The notes below the pieces were generated by a model, which was not told the DNA's origin, did no database searches, and saw only the letters and a list, made by a program, of their open reading frames with translations. From the NCBI RefSeq assembly GCF_004345675.1, contig NZ_SLWU01000017.1, positions 1-63,592 of the forward strand: a stretch of DNA of 63,592 nt, in the 5' to 3' direction. The stretch comes from Caldanaerobacter subterraneus (GTDB lineage Bacteria > Bacillota > Thermoanaerobacteria > Thermoanaerobacterales > Thermoanaerobacteraceae). This document shows positions 55,085 through 63,499 of this stretch, in pieces; the stretch's first letter is position 1; each line of letters opens with the position of its first letter. The position numbers and the translations under genes were made by a program.

Positions 55085-56470
55085 TTATACTTTTATGTAC
55101 TTCCACTTTCCTGCTCTAAACCTAAAAATGTACATTATCGAACGAACTATAAAATCGGTAAAAACCCCAATCCATATCCCGTAGATGTCCATCCCAAAAT
55201 TTTTAGCTAAAAAAGAACCCAATACTATCCTGAAAAGCCAAAGGCCTACCACAGTAGTAACTACAACATACGATATATCGCCTGCAGCCCTTAATACTCC
55301 CGCCATCACCACCATAATTGCAAGAAAGGGCTCTACTACTGCAAATATTTTTAAAATGCTAGCAGACACTCTTATAACTTCCGGATCGGTAGTATAAAGC
55401 GCTGCAAGCTGTTTGGAAAACACAAACATAAAAACGCCTATAACAGAAATTACTACAACAGAAATATTCCTGGAAACTTTGGCGTAAGTCTCCGCCATAT
55501 CAAATTCTTCTGCCCCAAGGCTCCTTCCTACTAAGGCTGTAGCTGCTATTGAAAAACCAAATATTGGCATAAACGCAAGGCTGTTTGCATTCATTCCTAT
55601 TTGATAGACGGCTATAGCTGTTGTGCCCATTGTGGACACTATTATCTGAACTACTAAAAATCCTCCCTGCATCACCAGCTGCTCTAAAGAGGCAGGAACT
55701 CCTATTTTTATAATCCTTTTCATCATATCAAAATCTAATTTAAAGGGCCCTCTGATGGCTATTCCCGCCTGGTTTTTCCCAGAATAAATTAAATAAGGTA
55801 GAAGTATCCCACCTACTATGCGCGCAGCTGTCACAGAAAAAGCCGCACCTTTAACACCAAAAGGAGGTATCAGGTACCTACCTTTATAAGGTACACCAAA
55901 AACCAAAAGCGCATTTAAAATGAGGTTTATTATGTTTACAACTGCAGTCACATACATGGGAGTTTTTGTATCCCCCGCCCCTCTTAATGCACCTCCCAAT
56001 ATTAAGGCAATGACCATAAAAGGAAACCCTATGAGAGCAATTCTGTAGTACAAAATAGCAAATTCAAAAACCTCAGGCTCAATCTTGCCAAAGAGAGTTT
56101 TTATGATAGGAATGTCAAAGGCATATCCTAAAAGTGTAAATAAAAGTGTCAAAAAAACTGCCATTATAAAAGACTGCGAAGTAGCAGTCTTAACCCCTTC
56201 AATATCTTCCTCACCAACAAGTCTAGCCACAACCACTGTAACACCTGTAGACAATCCTGCAAAGACTGCTTGTAGAAAAAATATAACCATGTTTATAAGC
56301 CCTACAGCGGCAAGGGCAGCCGCACTTATACGTCCAACAAATATGGTGGAAATCATTCCTACTGCCATCACAAGCATTTGCTCAGCTATAGAAGGCCAGG
56401 CAATCTCCATGACTTCTTTTGCTACATTTCGCCTTTCCTCTTCTTTTGCTTCCAATTCAATCCCCCCCAT
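55085..56470 (-). CDS. MATE family efflux transporter
   Basis: The 461-residue protein has twelve predicted TM helices in two MatE halves. N-half motifs include AWPSIAEQMLVMAVGM and FIVGRI-like TIFVGRISAAALAAVG; the C-half has KIGVPASLEQLVMQGG. It exports cationic drugs or metabolites using Na+ or H+. The ATG has only a weak AGG upstream, and a TTG five codons in is preceded by GGGGGGA, so the exact start is uncertain. It lies seven bases after dinB, so they are probably co-transcribed. Confidence 0.9.
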   Translation of the reverse strand: MGGIELEAKEEERRNVAKEVMEIAWPSIAEQMLVMAVGMISTIFVGRISAAALAAVGLINMVIFFLQAVFAGLSTGVTVVVARLVGEEDIEGVKTATSQSFIMAVFLTLLFTLLGYAFDIPIIKTLFGKIEPEVFEFAILYYRIALIGFPFMVIALILGGALRGAGDTKTPMYVTAVVNIINLILNALLVFGVPYKGRYLIPPFGVKGAAFSVTAARIVGGILLPYLIYSGKNQAGIAIRGPFKLDFDMMKRIIKIGVPASLEQLVMQGGFLVVQIIVSTMGTTAIAVYQIGMNANSLAFMPIFGFSIAATALVGRSLGAEEFDMAETYAKVSRNISVVVISVIGVFMFVFSKQLAALYTTDPEVIRVSASILKIFAVVEPFLAIMVVMAGVLRAAGDISYVVVTTVVGLWLFRIVLGSFLAKNFGMDIYGIWIGVFTDFIVRSIMYIFRFRAGKWKYIKV

Positions 56471-56476
56471 TTTAGC

Positions 56477-57631
56477 CTATTTATTATCTTTTAGAAGTTC
56501 GCTTCCTTTTTTGATTATTTTTTTCCCTATTCTTTTATTTATCTCTTCTGCCAAATTCCCAGCTTTTATTACTTTAACCAATCTTTTATCTAAGAAGGAC
56601 AATTGCTCATATTTCACAGGGCTTAAATTAGACACAGAAAGTCCTATCAGTCTAACATATTGCTCTAATTTCCACTCTTCTAATATCCCTTTTGCCACCT
56701 CATAAATGTCTTCACTAAATCTTATGTATTTATCTACTGTTTTGCTCTTTGTGTGAACAGCAAAATCTGCAGTTTTTATTTTCACAGTAACTGTCCTGCA
56801 GTAAAGCCTTTCTTTGATAAGCTCTTCCGATACAATTTCAGAAAATTCTTTTAGATGTTGAATTAGCAGTTCTTTATTCTTTGTATCTTTTTCCAAAGTC
56901 TTTTCTTTCCCTATAGACTTAATCTCCCTCATCGTCTCGACAGGCCTCTCATCAATACCTCTAATTCGATTGTATATCTCTACCCCTGTTTTCCCAAAAA
57001 GTTCTATAAGATTTTCTTGAGGAAGTTTTAATAAATCTTCCACAGTCTCTATCCCTATACTTCTTAGTTTTTCCGCAGATTTTTCGCCTATTCCATGGAC
57101 TTTCGTAACAGGAAGGGGCTTTAATATTTCTGGTACCATGTCTTCTGTTATCACCATCAAACCATCTGGTTTATTCCAGTCAGAGGCAAGCTTTGCAAGA
57201 AATTTGTTGTAAGAAATGCCTACAGAAACAGTAAGGCCTGTCGCATCTTTTACTCTCTTCTTTATTTCCAGGGCAATATCCTCAGGATTTTTGTCAACAT
57301 GTGTAACATCTAAATAAGCCTCGTCTATAGATACAGGCTCTACAAAGGGAGTTATGTCGTATAAGATTTTAAAAATCTGTTCTGATACTTCTTCATATCG
57401 TTTTCTCCTGACAGGCAAAAAAATGCCCTGAGGGCACAGTTTTTTTGCCATGTACATTGGCATAGCAGAGTGAATCCCGTACTTTCGCGCCTCATAAGAA
57501 CATGTGGAAACAACACCTCTTCCTGATAATCCTCCAACAATGACAGGCTTCCCTCTGTATTCAGGATTATCCTGTTGTTCAATGGACGCAAAGAAAGCGT
57601 CCATATCAACATGGATAATCTTTCTTTTCAT
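56477..57631 (-). CDS. dinB: DNA polymerase IV (Y-family)
   Basis: The 384-residue lesion-bypass polymerase has the catalytic acidic residues in HVDMDAFFASIE (residues 7-18) and SIDEAYLDVT (about 101), the CSYEARKYGIHSAMP fingers block, the HhH region with KVHGIGEKSAEKL (about 175) and the little-finger domain (about 240-345). No clear beta-clamp box was checked at the C-terminus. GAGGGA precedes the ATG. It lies 14 bases downstream of trmL on the same strand. Confidence 0.93.
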   Translation of the reverse strand: MKRKIIHVDMDAFFASIEQQDNPEYRGKPVIVGGLSGRGVVSTCSYEARKYGIHSAMPMYMAKKLCPQGIFLPVRRKRYEEVSEQIFKILYDITPFVEPVSIDEAYLDVTHVDKNPEDIALEIKKRVKDATGLTVSVGISYNKFLAKLASDWNKPDGLMVITEDMVPEILKPLPVTKVHGIGEKSAEKLRSIGIETVEDLLKLPQENLIELFGKTGVEIYNRIRGIDERPVETMREIKSIGKEKTLEKDTKNKELLIQHLKEFSEIVSEELIKERLYCRTVTVKIKTADFAVHTKSKTVDKYIRFSEDIYEVAKGILEEWKLEQYVRLIGLSVSNLSPVKYEQLSFLDKRLVKVIKAGNLAEEINKRIGKKIIKKGSELLKDNK

Positions 57632-57645
57632 AAATTTCCCTCATT

Positions 57646-58116
57646 TCATCTCATATTGGGAAAACCCAACTGCTTTAAGGCTTCATATACTATTATGGCA
57701 ACGGAATTAGACAAATTAAGAGATCTCCAGAGGATTTTCTCGTGCATCGGTATGCGTATACAGTCCTCGTAATATTCGTCTATGAGCCACTGAGGCAATC
57801 CTGTCGTTTCTTTTCCAAAAATCAAAAAAGCTTCGTCTTCATATTTGACTTCATGGTAGTATTTGTTTGCTCTTGTAGTAGCAAGGTAAAACTTCTTCCC
57901 TTTATGCTTTTCCAGAAACTCTTGAAGGTTTTCATATACCGTGAGGTCCAATAAGGGCCAATAGTCAAGCCCTGCCCTTCTTACATCTTTCTCATCTATA
58001 CTAAAACCCAAAGGTTTTACAAGGTGAAGTCTGCTTCCTGTAAGTACACAGGTTCTTGCAATATTACCCGTATTCTGGGGTATCTCAGGTTCAACAAGTA
58101 CTACATTAAGTGGCAT
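57646..58116 (-). CDS. trmL: tRNA (cytidine(34)-2'-O)-methyltransferase
   Basis: This 156-residue minimal SPOUT methyltransferase modifies the wobble base of some leucine tRNAs. The three knot motifs are present: PEIPQNTGNIART (residues 10-22), LIFGKETTGLPQWL (about 97) and RIPMHEKILWRSLNLSNSVA (about 120), the usual YrlM/CspR pattern. AGGGGG precedes the ATG. An extended -10 promoter lies upstream, so it is the head of trmL-dinB-MATE. Confidence 0.93.
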   Translation of the reverse strand: MPLNVVLVEPEIPQNTGNIARTCVLTGSRLHLVKPLGFSIDEKDVRRAGLDYWPLLDLTVYENLQEFLEKHKGKKFYLATTRANKYYHEVKYEDEAFLIFGKETTGLPQWLIDEYYEDCIRIPMHEKILWRSLNLSNSVAIIVYEALKQLGFPNMR

Positions 58117-58155
58117 TTTTGAACCCCCTGTATGTGCAACTAACTTTACAAATCT

Positions 58156-58164
58156 ATTATATCA
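58156..58164 (-). promoter_or_regulatory. extended -10 promoter of trmL-dinB-MATE
   Basis: TG, one base and TATAAT lie about 40 bases before trmL on the minus strand. No good -35 is seen. Confidence 0.45.
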
Positions 58165-58198
58165 CAACAGCTTTATAATTAAAAAATTCACCATTTTC

Positions 58199-58312
58199 CT
58201 AGTTGTCAAATATTTTCACTAAAACTTTAATCAGCACAAAAAATATGACTAACATCAAAAAAGTCATTCCTATTCCTACAATAGCGATTCTAAATATATT
58301 AAGTAAATCCAT
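58199..58312 (-). CDS. oadG: OadG-like small membrane subunit (37 residues)
   Basis: An ATG with GAGGTGG five bases upstream opens a 37-codon frame. The product is almost entirely one TM helix with the pattern IVGIGMTFLMLVIFF, like the gamma subunits of sodium-pumping decarboxylases. Those have a single N-terminal helix that holds the complex together. It lies 84 bases downstream of oadB on the same strand. It lacks the usual hydrophilic zinc-binding tail, so it is a minimal form. Confidence 0.65.
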   Translation of the reverse strand: MDLLNIFRIAIVGIGMTFLMLVIFFVLIKVLVKIFDN

Positions 58313-58396
58313 TTTGTCCACCTCTTTTAAATTTTAACTCCTCTAGTCAGAGGTCTGCAAAACCTCCTCCCTATAGTCCAAACTCAACACTTTTAA

Positions 58397-59506
58397 TTAC
58401 ACAATAGAACTAACAAGTGCTATTACAATACCTCCTGCTATGATAGAACCTATTTGGCCTGCGACATTTGCTCCTGCTGCCTGCATCAAAATAAAATTTG
58501 TAGGGTCTTCTTCTTGGGCCATTTTTTGCACAACTCTAGATGACATTGGAAAAGCCGATATTCCAGCAGCTCCTACCATTGGATTTACTTTATTCTTTAA
58601 AAACAAATTTAAAAACTTTGCAAACAATACTCCTCCCGCTGTATCAAATATAAAAGCTATAAGTCCCATTCCAAATATCAAAAGAGTTGTAGGTGTCAAA
58701 AATTTGTCGGCAGTCATAGTAGAACCTATTGTTATCCCAAGTAAAAGTGTTACAAGATTGGCAAGTTCATTTTGCGCAGCCTTTGAAAGCCGTTCAACCA
58801 CACCGCTTTCTCTTATTAGGTTACCAAACATTAAAGAACCTACAAGAGGAACACTACTTGGTACTAAAACTCCTGCAACAAATGTCACCGCTATTGGAAA
58901 AAGTATCTTAGCTGTTTTTGAAACTTTATTCATGCGCAAATCCATTCTAATTTTTCGTTCTTCCTTAGTAGTCAGGATCCTTATCACGGGGGGCTGGATT
59001 ATTGGAACTAAGGCCATATAGGAATAAGCTGCAACTGATATAGGCCCTAAAAGCTTTGGTGCAAATAAATTAGCTACGTAAATAGATGTAGGTCCATCTG
59101 CAGCGCCAATTATACCTATAGAAGCTGCTTCTTTTAAATCAAAACCCAGTATATAGGCAAAAATTATTGTTAAAAATATTCCTAGTTGGGCTGCAGCGCC
59201 AAAAAATATCATGAAAGGTTGCTGGAGAAGGGGTGAAAAATCTATCATTGCCCCAACTGCAATAAAAATAAGGATAGGAAAAAGTTCTGTTTTTATTCCT
59301 GCATTGTATAGAATGGTAAGAAATCCATTCTCCCCTATAGCAGAGGAAAACGGAATATTGGCAAGTATTATGCCAAAACCTATTGGCAAAAGTAACATTG
59401 GTTCGTATTCCTTTTTTATTGCAAGATATATAAGGATACCTCCAATTATAAACATTACAACATGGCTTAAAGTAAGATTTGATATTCCTTCTATAAAAGC
59501 CTTCAT
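58397..59506 (-). CDS. oadB: sodium ion-translocating decarboxylase beta subunit (OadB family)
   Basis: The 369-residue membrane protein is the OadB/GcdB/MmdB family, which couples decarboxylation of a carboxybiotin carrier to Na+ export. It has about nine to eleven TM helices. Conserved blocks include GIIGAADGPTSIYVAN near residue 135 (the Asp is the family's key Na+ residue), FGNLIRESGVVERL, and MQAAGANVAGQIGS near the C-terminus. AAAGGAGG precedes the ATG. No alpha or biotin carrier subunit is encoded nearby. A yybP-ykoY riboswitch lies in its leader. Confidence 0.9.
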   Translation of the reverse strand: MKAFIEGISNLTLSHVVMFIIGGILIYLAIKKEYEPMLLLPIGFGIILANIPFSSAIGENGFLTILYNAGIKTELFPILIFIAVGAMIDFSPLLQQPFMIFFGAAAQLGIFLTIIFAYILGFDLKEAASIGIIGAADGPTSIYVANLFAPKLLGPISVAAYSYMALVPIIQPPVIRILTTKEERKIRMDLRMNKVSKTAKILFPIAVTFVAGVLVPSSVPLVGSLMFGNLIRESGVVERLSKAAQNELANLVTLLLGITIGSTMTADKFLTPTTLLIFGMGLIAFIFDTAGGVLFAKFLNLFLKNKVNPMVGAAGISAFPMSSRVVQKMAQEEDPTNFILMQAAGANVAGQIGSIIAGGIVIALVSSIV

Positions 59507-59542
59507 TATTAGTTCCTCCTTTTGTAAAATATAACATACAAA

Positions 59543-59583
59543 AGCAAGACCTATATAGTGTTTACCTCTATAAAGGTCTTGCT
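59543..59583 (-). terminator. riboswitch terminator in front of oadB
   Basis: On the minus strand AGCAAGACCT pairs perfectly with AGGTCTTGCT, with extra ATAG/CTAT pairs inside. TTTTGT follows. The 5' arm includes the 3' strand of the aptamer P1, so the two folds compete. Confidence 0.8.
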
Positions 59584-59677
59584 CAAAACTCCGTCCGGAG
59601 TTTCTAACCTGCCGGAGAAAATTTCCCGTGCTGACGACAGGTTAAACCACATACTGTGGCAAGCTACTCCCCTTTAC
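59571..59677 (-). ncRNA. yybP-ykoY (Mn2+) riboswitch upstream of oadB
   Basis: The minus strand reads AAAGGGGAGTAGC, a hairpin, AACCTGTCGTCAGCACGG, CTCCGGCAGGTT, a second hairpin (AACTCC/GGAGTT) and GCAAGACCTTT. These are the conserved segments of the yybP-ykoY manganese aptamer in the right order. P1 pairs AAAGG with CCTTT. Mn2+ binding should hold P1 and free the downstream gene from termination, an ON switch. Usual targets are Mn2+ exporters. Confidence 0.87.
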
Positions 59678-59686
59678 TTATGTTTA

Positions 59687-59715
59687 ATTATATATTAAAT
59701 CGTTATCACAATCAA
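59687..59715 (-). promoter_or_regulatory. promoter of the riboswitch-oadB unit
   Basis: TTGATT and TATAAT are spaced by 17 bases on the minus strand, and transcription would start just before the aptamer. Confidence 0.65.
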
Positions 59716-59721
59716 TGTAAA

Positions 59722-59749
59722 AAAGAGGCGGAAACCCGCCCCTTTTTAG
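59722..59749 (-). terminator. terminator of the PepSY gene
   Basis: GGCGG and CCGCC arms around a short loop are followed on the minus strand by TCTTTTTT. It directly follows the PepSY stop. Confidence 0.75.
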
Positions 59750-60315
59750 TTTTCTCCCTGTTGCTCAAGTTGTACAGTGTCATTGTCAGAAGTATTTGCT
59801 TTTTCAACTTCTCCAGCTTTTTCTTTTTCATGCTTTTCATTGTCCTGTCCCTTGTCCTGTGCCAATACAGCACCATTTCCTGCATCGACTTTTACATCAA
59901 CTACACCGCTATTTGTCTTAATCTCTACGTTGTACACAAGGTATCCATTTTCATTGTCAAGGCTTACCTTCTCAACTGTTCCTGGTACTACTTTCAATGC
60001 TGCTGCCTTTGCTTCATCAGGTGTTATTTTGGTAAGGGAAGAAAGCTGTGCACTCTCCTGTGCTTCATTGTCTTTTACAGCTTCGCTGCCTTTCCCATTG
60101 TCTTGCGGATTGGCAACTTTGATTGTCCCCTGGTAAACTGGTTGCTGCTCTTCTACATTCTGTTGGTCATTTGAAGTAGCTGCTTTTGTTGCTGTCACTG
60201 CTGGAGGAGTGGAGGGCGAAGTCTGTGCCTTTGCAATCCCCTGATAAGTAGCACCTCCTATTAACCCTAATGCCATTGCACCTGCCACCATGTAGCTTAT
60301 TAGCTTTTTACTCAT
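59746..60315 (-). CDS. secreted PepSY-domain protein
   Basis: The 189-residue protein has a signal peptide (MSKKLISYMVAGAMALGLIG, cleavage near AKA), a linker rich in Gln, Asn and Thr, and one PepSY domain (about 95-150, ITPDEAKAAALKVVPG to DVKVDAGNGAVLA). The C-terminal tail is rich in Lys and Glu. PepSY domains are thought to bind or inhibit peptidases at the surface. AAAGGGTGG stands before ATG 60315; an in-frame longer start lacks a site. It is monocistronic. No target protease is nearby. Confidence 0.8.
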   Translation of the reverse strand: MSKKLISYMVAGAMALGLIGGATYQGIAKAQTSPSTPPAVTATKAATSNDQQNVEEQQPVYQGTIKVANPQDNGKGSEAVKDNEAQESAQLSSLTKITPDEAKAAALKVVPGTVEKVSLDNENGYLVYNVEIKTNSGVVDVKVDAGNGAVLAQDKGQDNEKHEKEKAGEVEKANTSDNDTVQLEQQGEN

Positions 60316-60422
60316 TCTTACCACCCTTTCATTATTTTTTGTTGATGGCCTACCATCAACTTTCAATTTCATTTTATAACCCCAACATTAAAAGAACATT
60401 AATGAAAAATTAATTTCTGAAA

Positions 60423-60451
60423 TTGACTCCTCTAAAAAATAGTGCTATTAT
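60423..60451 (+). promoter_or_regulatory. promoter of the nikR-nickel transporter operon
   Basis: TTGACT and TATTAT are spaced by 17 bases. The -10 lies inside the NikR-like dyad, which fits repression by bound NikR. Confidence 0.7.
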
Positions 60452-60469
60452 TTTCTAAGAAAATAGCAC
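60442..60469. promoter_or_regulatory. NikR-like operator
   Basis: GTGCTAT and ATAGCAC are separated by 14 bases, a perfect 7-14-7 dyad. This geometry resembles reported NikR sites (GTGTTAC-type half-sites with 13-14 base spacers). It overlaps the -10 of the nikR operon. Confidence 0.7.
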
Positions 60470-60489
60470 AGCATAAAGGAGGGATTTGT

Positions 60490-60906
60490 CTGGAAGGCAT
60501 CGTGCGCTTTGGCGTTTCCATGGAGTCAAAGCTTTTAAAACAGTTTGACGAACTGATTGAAAAGAAAAATTATAATAACAGGTCCGAAGCCATAAGAGAC
60601 CTCATTAGAGATTTCATAGTAGAAAATCAGTGGGAAGCAGAGGATGTTGAGACAATAGGCACAATAACCTATGTGTTCAACCATGAGGTTAGAGAAATTA
60701 ACGATAAACTCACAGATATGCAGCACAAACACTATAAAAACATCATATCCACTATGCATGTACATCTAGATGAGCACAACTGCATAGAAGTCATGATAGT
60801 AAGAGGCAAAGCAAAAGAAATTGTGAAGATCGCCGATGAAATAATAAGCACAAGGGGAGTAAAGCATGGAAAGCTTGTAATGACTACAACCGGTGAAAAT
60901 TTATGA
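60490..60906 (+). CDS. nikR: nickel-responsive regulator NikR
   Basis: The protein of about 138 residues has an N-terminal ribbon-helix-helix ([20 protein letters not shown], then [13 protein letters not shown]) and a C-terminal ACT-like nickel domain with [18 protein letters not shown], giving the His/His/Cys site. The start is unusual: CTG at 60490 has AAGGAGG at seven bases; GTG at 60502 is the alternative, and the only in-frame start upstream (GTG 60442) lies in the operator. It heads nikR-nikMNQO and probably represses it when nickel is plentiful. Confidence 0.92.
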   Translation: MEGIVRFGVSMESKLLKQFDELIEKKNYNNRSEAIRDLIRDFIVENQWEAEDVETIGTITYVFNHEVREINDKLTDMQHKHYKNIISTMHVHLDEHNCIEVMIVRGKAKEIVKIADEIISTRGVKHGKLVMTTTGENL

Positions 60907-60919
60907 GAGGTGAGGATTT

Positions 60920-61612
60920 ATGCATATACCTGACGGGTACTTGAGCCCTCAGACATGCGCTGTAATGGGGGCCGCCATGGTTCCTGTTCTCTATAAATCC
61001 GTAAAAGAAGTAAATAAAGAGCTTGATAAGAAGGACATACCAACGATGGCAATAGGTTCGGCTTTTTCTTTCACAGTCATGATGTTCAACGTCCCAATAC
61101 CGGGCGGTACAACAGCCCATGCCATCGGCTCCACCCTTCTGGCAATAGTATTGGGCCCCTGGGCTGCGGTCATTTCTGTTACGGTAGCCCTTATAATACA
61201 GGCCCTCCTCTTTGGCGATGGAGGGGTACTGGCTTTAGGAGCAAATACTTTCAATATGGCTTTTCTAGCCCCCTTCGTTGGATACGGAGTTTACAAGCTT
61301 ATGATGCGCCTTAAATTAAAGAAAGTTTTATCCTCCGCAATAGGTGCATATGCTGGAATAAATGCAGCAGCTTTTGCAACAGCAGTAGAGCTTGGCATAC
61401 AGCCAATGCTTTTCCACACAGCTACAGGAAAAGCCCTTTATTTCCCTTATGAACTTAACATATCTATCCCTGCTATGATGTTTGCTCATCTCACTGTTGC
61501 AGGTTTCGTAGAAGCTATTGTAACAGCTTTAGTTATATACTACCTAGAAAAAGTAGAAGAAGATAATATACTCTACCAGTACTCCTACAGGCTAAGGGGT
61601 GAAAAAAGATGA
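60920..61612 (+). CDS. nikM: ECF nickel transporter substrate-binding subunit NikM (CbiM family)
   Basis: The 230-residue membrane protein starts with MHIPDGYLSP, the metal-binding N-terminus of NikM/CbiM, where the amino group and H2 bind the ion. It has about six to seven TM helices. Family blocks are NVPIPGGTTAHAIGS, LFGDGGVLALGANTFNM and MFAHLTVAGFVEA. Because NikR precedes it, nickel is more likely than cobalt. GAGAGGTG precedes the ATG. Confidence 0.92.
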   Translation: MHIPDGYLSPQTCAVMGAAMVPVLYKSVKEVNKELDKKDIPTMAIGSAFSFTVMMFNVPIPGGTTAHAIGSTLLAIVLGPWAAVISVTVALIIQALLFGDGGVLALGANTFNMAFLAPFVGYGVYKLMMRLKLKKVLSSAIGAYAGINAAAFATAVELGIQPMLFHTATGKALYFPYELNISIPAMMFAHLTVAGFVEAIVTALVIYYLEKVEEDNILYQYSYRLRGEKR

Positions 61613-61926
61613 AAAAGCTTTATATCATAGCTTTAATAATTATTCTCCTTACTCCTTTAGGCCTTCTGGCTTCAGGTTCTGCGTGGGGTGAGTGGAGCCT
61701 CGATGAAGTCAAAGAAATGATAGGATATGTGCCTGAAGGCATGAGTAAATTTGCAGAACTGGTGAAAGGCATACTGCCTGATTACAGTATTCCTGGCTTT
61801 GACGCCAATTTCTTTCAACAGGCGATAGGCTATGTATTTTCAGCCGTCATAGGCATTGCCGCAATACTCATAACATTTGCCATATTAGGAAGAGTAATGG
61901 GAAGGGTTAAGAAGAAAAATGGATAG
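61609..61926 (+). CDS. PDGLE-domain subunit NikN (CbiN-like)
   Basis: This 105-residue protein has an N-terminal TM helix, an outer segment with WGEWSLDEVKEMIGYVPEG and a PDYSIPGF string, and a second TM helix. That is the PDGLE layout of NikN, the auxiliary core subunit of nickel ECF transporters. It overlaps nikM by ATGA and nikQ by eight bases, so translation is coupled. Confidence 0.87.
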   Translation: MKKLYIIALIIILLTPLGLLASGSAWGEWSLDEVKEMIGYVPEGMSKFAELVKGILPDYSIPGFDANFFQQAIGYVFSAVIGIAAILITFAILGRVMGRVKKKNG

Positions 61927-62734
61927 ATTTTTAGAAAAGACTATTCAAGGCATCTATGGAATTTTTGAAGATTTGTTTTATTCTGATGAAATTGCTGCAA
62001 AAAAAGGCCTTATGCAGTCATTAGATCCAAGAGTAAAACTTTTATCTATTTTACTTCTCATTGTAATAGCTAACTTTGGAAAGAGCATTCTTTTTCTTTC
62101 AGTATTTGCTATTTATACGGTAGTTCTAGCTTTTCTTTCAAAAATACCTTTGAAAGCCTATATAAAAAGAGTTGCTGTTATCTCAATAATTTTTACAGGA
62201 ATAATACTTTTACCTTCAACTTTCAACTTTTTTGAAAAAGGAAGTCCTCTAATTTACTTTGGCAAAAACTTATACATCACAAAAGAAGGCGCCTTAGCTT
62301 CTCTTACACTCATGATGAGGTCATTTGTCTCTCTATCTTTTGTGTACATTTTGTCCCTGTCGACAAAGTGGACAGATATATTAAAGGCCTTCAGATCTTT
62401 TCATCTGCCACAGGTTTTTACCACAACTCTTGAGATGGCCTTCAGGTATATCTTTTTGTTTTTAGAAGTCTCTTTAAATACGTTTTTAGCGCGTAAAAGC
62501 AGAAACGTAGGAAAAATCAAAGGGAGAGATGGCAGGAAATTTGTCGCTTCTGTCATCGGAAGCATCTTAATACGATCCAATGAACTTACAGAAGAAGTGT
62601 ACAAAGCGATGGTCTCAAGAGGTTATAGAGGAGAATACAAAACCTTCTCTTCTTTTAAAATGACCCCATGGGATTACATTTGGATTTCTTCTAATCTGAT
62701 TTTTATAATAGCCCTATTTAACGCCAAATTATAA
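61919..62734 (+). CDS. nikQ: ECF transporter transmembrane subunit NikQ (CbiQ family)
   Basis: The 271-residue T-component has about five TM helices and the coupling motifs with the Ala-Arg pattern: AFRSFHLPQVFTTTLEMAFRY near residue 155, and VYKAMVSRGYRGEYKTF near residue 230. These helices dock on the ATPase. It begins inside the end of the PDGLE gene. Confidence 0.9.
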   Translation: MDRFLEKTIQGIYGIFEDLFYSDEIAAKKGLMQSLDPRVKLLSILLLIVIANFGKSILFLSVFAIYTVVLAFLSKIPLKAYIKRVAVISIIFTGIILLPSTFNFFEKGSPLIYFGKNLYITKEGALASLTLMMRSFVSLSFVYILSLSTKWTDILKAFRSFHLPQVFTTTLEMAFRYIFLFLEVSLNTFLARKSRNVGKIKGRDGRKFVASVIGSILIRSNELTEEVYKAMVSRGYRGEYKTFSSFKMTPWDYIWISSNLIFIIALFNAKL

Positions 62735-62760
62735 AGTTTTACAGGAGGAGATTTTGTAAA

Positions 62761-63489
62761 TTGGATAAAGTTTTTGAACTAAAAAACGTGTCTTACTTTT
62801 ACACCCCAAAAGTTCCTGCTTTAATAGACATAAGTTTTGACGTGAAACTTAAAGAAAAATTGTTTATATTGGGTGCAAATGGAAGTGGAAAATCTACTCT
62901 TTTAAAGCTAATGGATGGACTAATTTATCCTCATGAAGGTCAAATACGATTTTTTGGAAAAGTGATTGGAGATAAAAGAACCTTTGACGAATATGAATTT
63001 AGAAGAAGAGTGGGTTTTGTCTTTCAAGACTCTGACGTGCAGCTTTTTAACACAACTGTGTTTGATGAAATAGCTTTTGCCCCCCTACAGATGGGTATGA
63101 AAAAAGAAGAAGTAGAAAAACTAGTAAATGAGATTCTCATTTCCTTTGGAATTGAAAAACTAAAAGATAGACCTCCTCACAGACTAAGTGGGGGAGAAAA
63201 GAAAAAAGTAGCTTTAGCTTCAGTAATGGTAATAGACCCTGAAGTTTTACTCTTAGACGAACCAACTAACGGCCTTGATCCGCGATCAAAAAAGTGGCTT
63301 TTATCAAAATTAGAAGAATTAAACCAAAAGGGTGCCACTCTTGTCATCGCCACCCACGACCTTGAGATGGCAAAAAAATTTTCAGATAGAATAATAATTC
63401 TAAATGAAGAACATAAAATAGAAGCTATAGGGTATCCTGAAGAAATTTTAAATGATGAAAAGCTCCTTCTCAAAGCCAATTTAATTTGA
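62761..63489 (+). CDS. nikO: ECF nickel transporter ATP-binding subunit NikO (CbiO family)
   Basis: The 242-residue ATPase has Walker A GANGSGKSTLL near residue 38, a Q-loop in VFQDSDVQLF, signature RLSGGEKKKVALAS near residue 140, Walker B VLLLDEPTNGLDP and the H-loop ATHD. The start is TTG with GGAGGAG ten bases upstream. It completes nikR-nikM-nikN-nikQ-nikO. No terminator is seen before the window edge. Confidence 0.92.
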   Translation: MDKVFELKNVSYFYTPKVPALIDISFDVKLKEKLFILGANGSGKSTLLKLMDGLIYPHEGQIRFFGKVIGDKRTFDEYEFRRRVGFVFQDSDVQLFNTTVFDEIAFAPLQMGMKKEEVEKLVNEILISFGIEKLKDRPPHRLSGGEKKKVALASVMVIDPEVLLLDEPTNGLDPRSKKWLLSKLEELNQKGATLVIATHDLEMAKKFSDRIIILNEEHKIEAIGYPEEILNDEKLLLKANLI

Positions 63490-63499
63490 ATAAAAATAG

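Noticed and set aside
58440-59021. Plus-strand ORF of 193 codons opposite oadB
   Set aside because: It is an antisense shadow of an OadB gene that has clear membrane motifs, with no ribosome site.
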